A DNA stretch of 64,000 nt. Origin: Nocardioides limicola. GTDB lineage: Bacteria; Actinomycetota; Actinomycetes; Propionibacteriales; Nocardioidaceae. Made by a program: the position numbers and the translations under genes. This document shows, one piece after another, positions 62,978 through 64,000 of this stretch. The stretch lies in NCBI RefSeq assembly GCF_016827675.1, contig NZ_JAERJA010000012.1, positions 87,216-151,215 on the forward strand, in the 5' to 3' direction. The first letter of the stretch is position 1, and each line of letters begins with the position of its first letter. The notes under the pieces were generated by a model. It worked only from the letters and a program-made list of their open reading frames with translations. It did not search any database and had not been told where the DNA came from.

Positions 62978-63390
62978 CGACTGTGGACTTGACCTACGAC
63001 CACCTGAGCACCGACGAGCTGCGAGGCACAACGCAGACCGACTACCTGGTCGCTCTCGACGCTCACTTCCGCATTCGCGATGACGACGTGACCATCTACG
63101 ACGAACCAGGATTCCCAGTGGTCGAGCTCGCCCGAAGCCTCCTGATCTGGCTTCGGGACCCGGACCCGGGCGACTTTGATTTTGACTCGATGTCCTACGA
63201 GGAGAGTGGCGCACTCGCCATCCGCCGTTCCCCGTCAGGGTGGACGTTTGGTTCGGTCTTCGCCCCGGATGCCGCCGCTAGGCCGGTCGACCGCGCCGAG
63301 GTCGATCGGTGCTGCCAACGATTCGTCGCCCAGGTTGAGGAGGATCTGGCGAATCTTGGCCTCGACCCCGACGAGGTGATTAGGCGATGA
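62974..63390 (+). CDS. Probable immunity protein of a polymorphic toxin
   Basis: A 138-aa acidic cytosolic protein (YLVALDAHFRIRDDDVTIYD, RRSPSGWTFGSVFAPDA, CCQRFVAQVEEDL). GTG start overlaps the preceding stop (GTGA). Its size, acidity, lack of signal and position directly after a toxin-like end fit an immunity protein. The family is not recognised with certainty. Codon use is less GC-rich than in neighbours, suggesting recent arrival. Confidence 0.55.
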   Translation: MTTVDLTYDHLSTDELRGTTQTDYLVALDAHFRIRDDDVTIYDEPGFPVVELARSLLIWLRDPDPGDFDFDSMSYEESGALAIRRSPSGWTFGSVFAPDAAARPVDRAEVDRCCQRFVAQVEEDLANLGLDPDEVIRR

Positions 63391-64000
63391 AGCGCATCAC
63401 TGTCCTCATCCTAGCAACCCTCGCGGCCTGCTTGGGGCTCACAACGCCGACGGCGGCCGCAGCCATACCGATCGGAAGCCCGATTGCCAACGTGCACGCG
63501 TACGACAGACACCACGTGTCTGCAGCGCCCTCAGACTCGGCAATCGAGCGCGGCCCGCCCGCGACGTACGACAACAGCACCTACAACGCCGACGCCCTTG
63601 GGCAGCTCGGAGTTTCGGCGCGCCCGGATGTGCTCACGGTGCCGTCGGTCTACGACTACGTCGACACCCTTGGATTTATGCAGACCACGCGCGGTAGCCG
63701 GGTCGCCGAGGAGCAGGTCGACAGCGCCGAGGTAGGTCCTGTCGTCGTTCGGCGGTCTGAAGTTGCCGCAAACGCAGGAGCGCGCGGTTGGACCCGCGGT
63801 GACGACATCTATGCGCTCACCAAAGCGGGCAACAAGCCGTCATGGTCGACCGTTCGGTCCCGCTACTGGAAGAACGAGGCCGCGAATCCCCAGATCGACA
63901 ACTGGAGCGCCGCGAACCTTGAGCGAATGAGGAGCGGGCGCGCGCCTCAGCGCTACAACCGCGACAAGGGCGGCATGGAGTCGATGGAGTTGAGCCACGA
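63387..64000 (+). CDS. Secreted protein with HNH-type toxin region (cut by window end)
   Basis: Starts at ATG 63387, overlapping the previous stop. A clear signal peptide (MKRITVLILATLAACLGLTTP, then TAAAA) leads to a mostly unrecognised region. From about residue 130 there is a toxin-like C-terminal sequence (WTRGDDIYALTKAGNKPSW, TVRSRYWKNEAAN, RMRSGRAPQRYNRDKGGMES, MELSHE) that resembles HNH nuclease toxins of RHS proteins, where the MEL-x-H-E region contributes the active site. About 205 codons are visible; the rest lies beyond the window. Confidence 0.6.
   Translation, partial: MKRITVLILATLAACLGLTTPTAAAAIPIGSPIANVHAYDRHHVSAAPSDSAIERGPPATYDNSTYNADALGQLGVSARPDVLTVPSVYDYVDTLGFMQTTRGSRVAEEQVDSAEVGPVVVRRSEVAANAGARGWTRGDDIYALTKAGNKPSWSTVRSRYWKNEAANPQIDNWSAANLERMRSGRAPQRYNRDKGGMESMELSH

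Overview
This 64 kb window is high-GC (roughly 70%) actinobacterial chromosome. Markers that point this way are a Ni-containing superoxide dismutase with its maturation protease, the fused 2-oxoglutarate decarboxylase/dehydrogenase (Kgd type), a two-gene radical-SAM pair that normally precedes rne-rplU-rpmA-obgE-proB, MreBCD/PBP2/RodA, and frequent GTG starts with leaderless-looking promoters. The gene set and the interspersed palindromic repeats suggest Nocardioidaceae or a near relative; that placement is inference.

Layout. 1-3404: sodN (cut by the left edge), divergent sodX, malic enzyme, and a subtilisin-like protease. 3505-8337 (minus): a compact operon encoding an ECF-like sigma factor, a 143-aa two-part protein, an S8 protease with five LMSTNP repeats, and a TPR-CHAT (caspase-like) protein. 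This is the most striking candidate for a little-described system. 8422-11637: two oxidoreductases and a drug-type MFS exporter. 11688-15832: alpha/beta hydrolase and TetR regulator facing a ferredoxin-reductase/fatty-acid-desaturase operon, with two matching operator palindromes between them. 15881-23298: small proteins, acetoacetate-decarboxylase-like protein, DUF6104-like protein, kgd, lipoprotein, LCP protein and a GIY-YIG nuclease set among palindromic repeats. 23713-32013: valS, zinc alcohol dehydrogenase, folC-DUF4233, a MocR regulator facing a PPOx-family gene, and ndk. 32075-35245: four closely packed genes (unknown, WXG100-like, alpha/beta hydrolase, lipoprotein) resembling a type VII secretion effector module. 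35367-41099: mreB-mreC-mreD-mrdA-rodA, the rod elongasome operon.

42025-62205: the radical-SAM gene (TIGR03960 type) is separated from its usual partner (TIGR03936 type, 52911) by about 8.9 kb. That insert holds palindromic repeat arrays, an HNH nuclease of the DUF222 type that itself carries one palindromic element in frame, a lipoprotein, a TPP-riboswitch-controlled thiamine ABC transporter, an EEP-family phosphohydrolase and an AlkZ-like protein. The normal order then resumes with rne, rplU, rpmA, obgE, proB, a second EEP protein and a thioesterase-fold protein.

62234-64000: an apparent toxin/immunity island at the right edge. It has the N-terminal piece of an RHS-type secreted protein joined directly to what looks like a toxin tail, a probable immunity gene, and the start of a small secreted protein ending in an HNH-type nuclease region cut by the window edge. 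No rRNA, tRNA or CRISPR array was seen.
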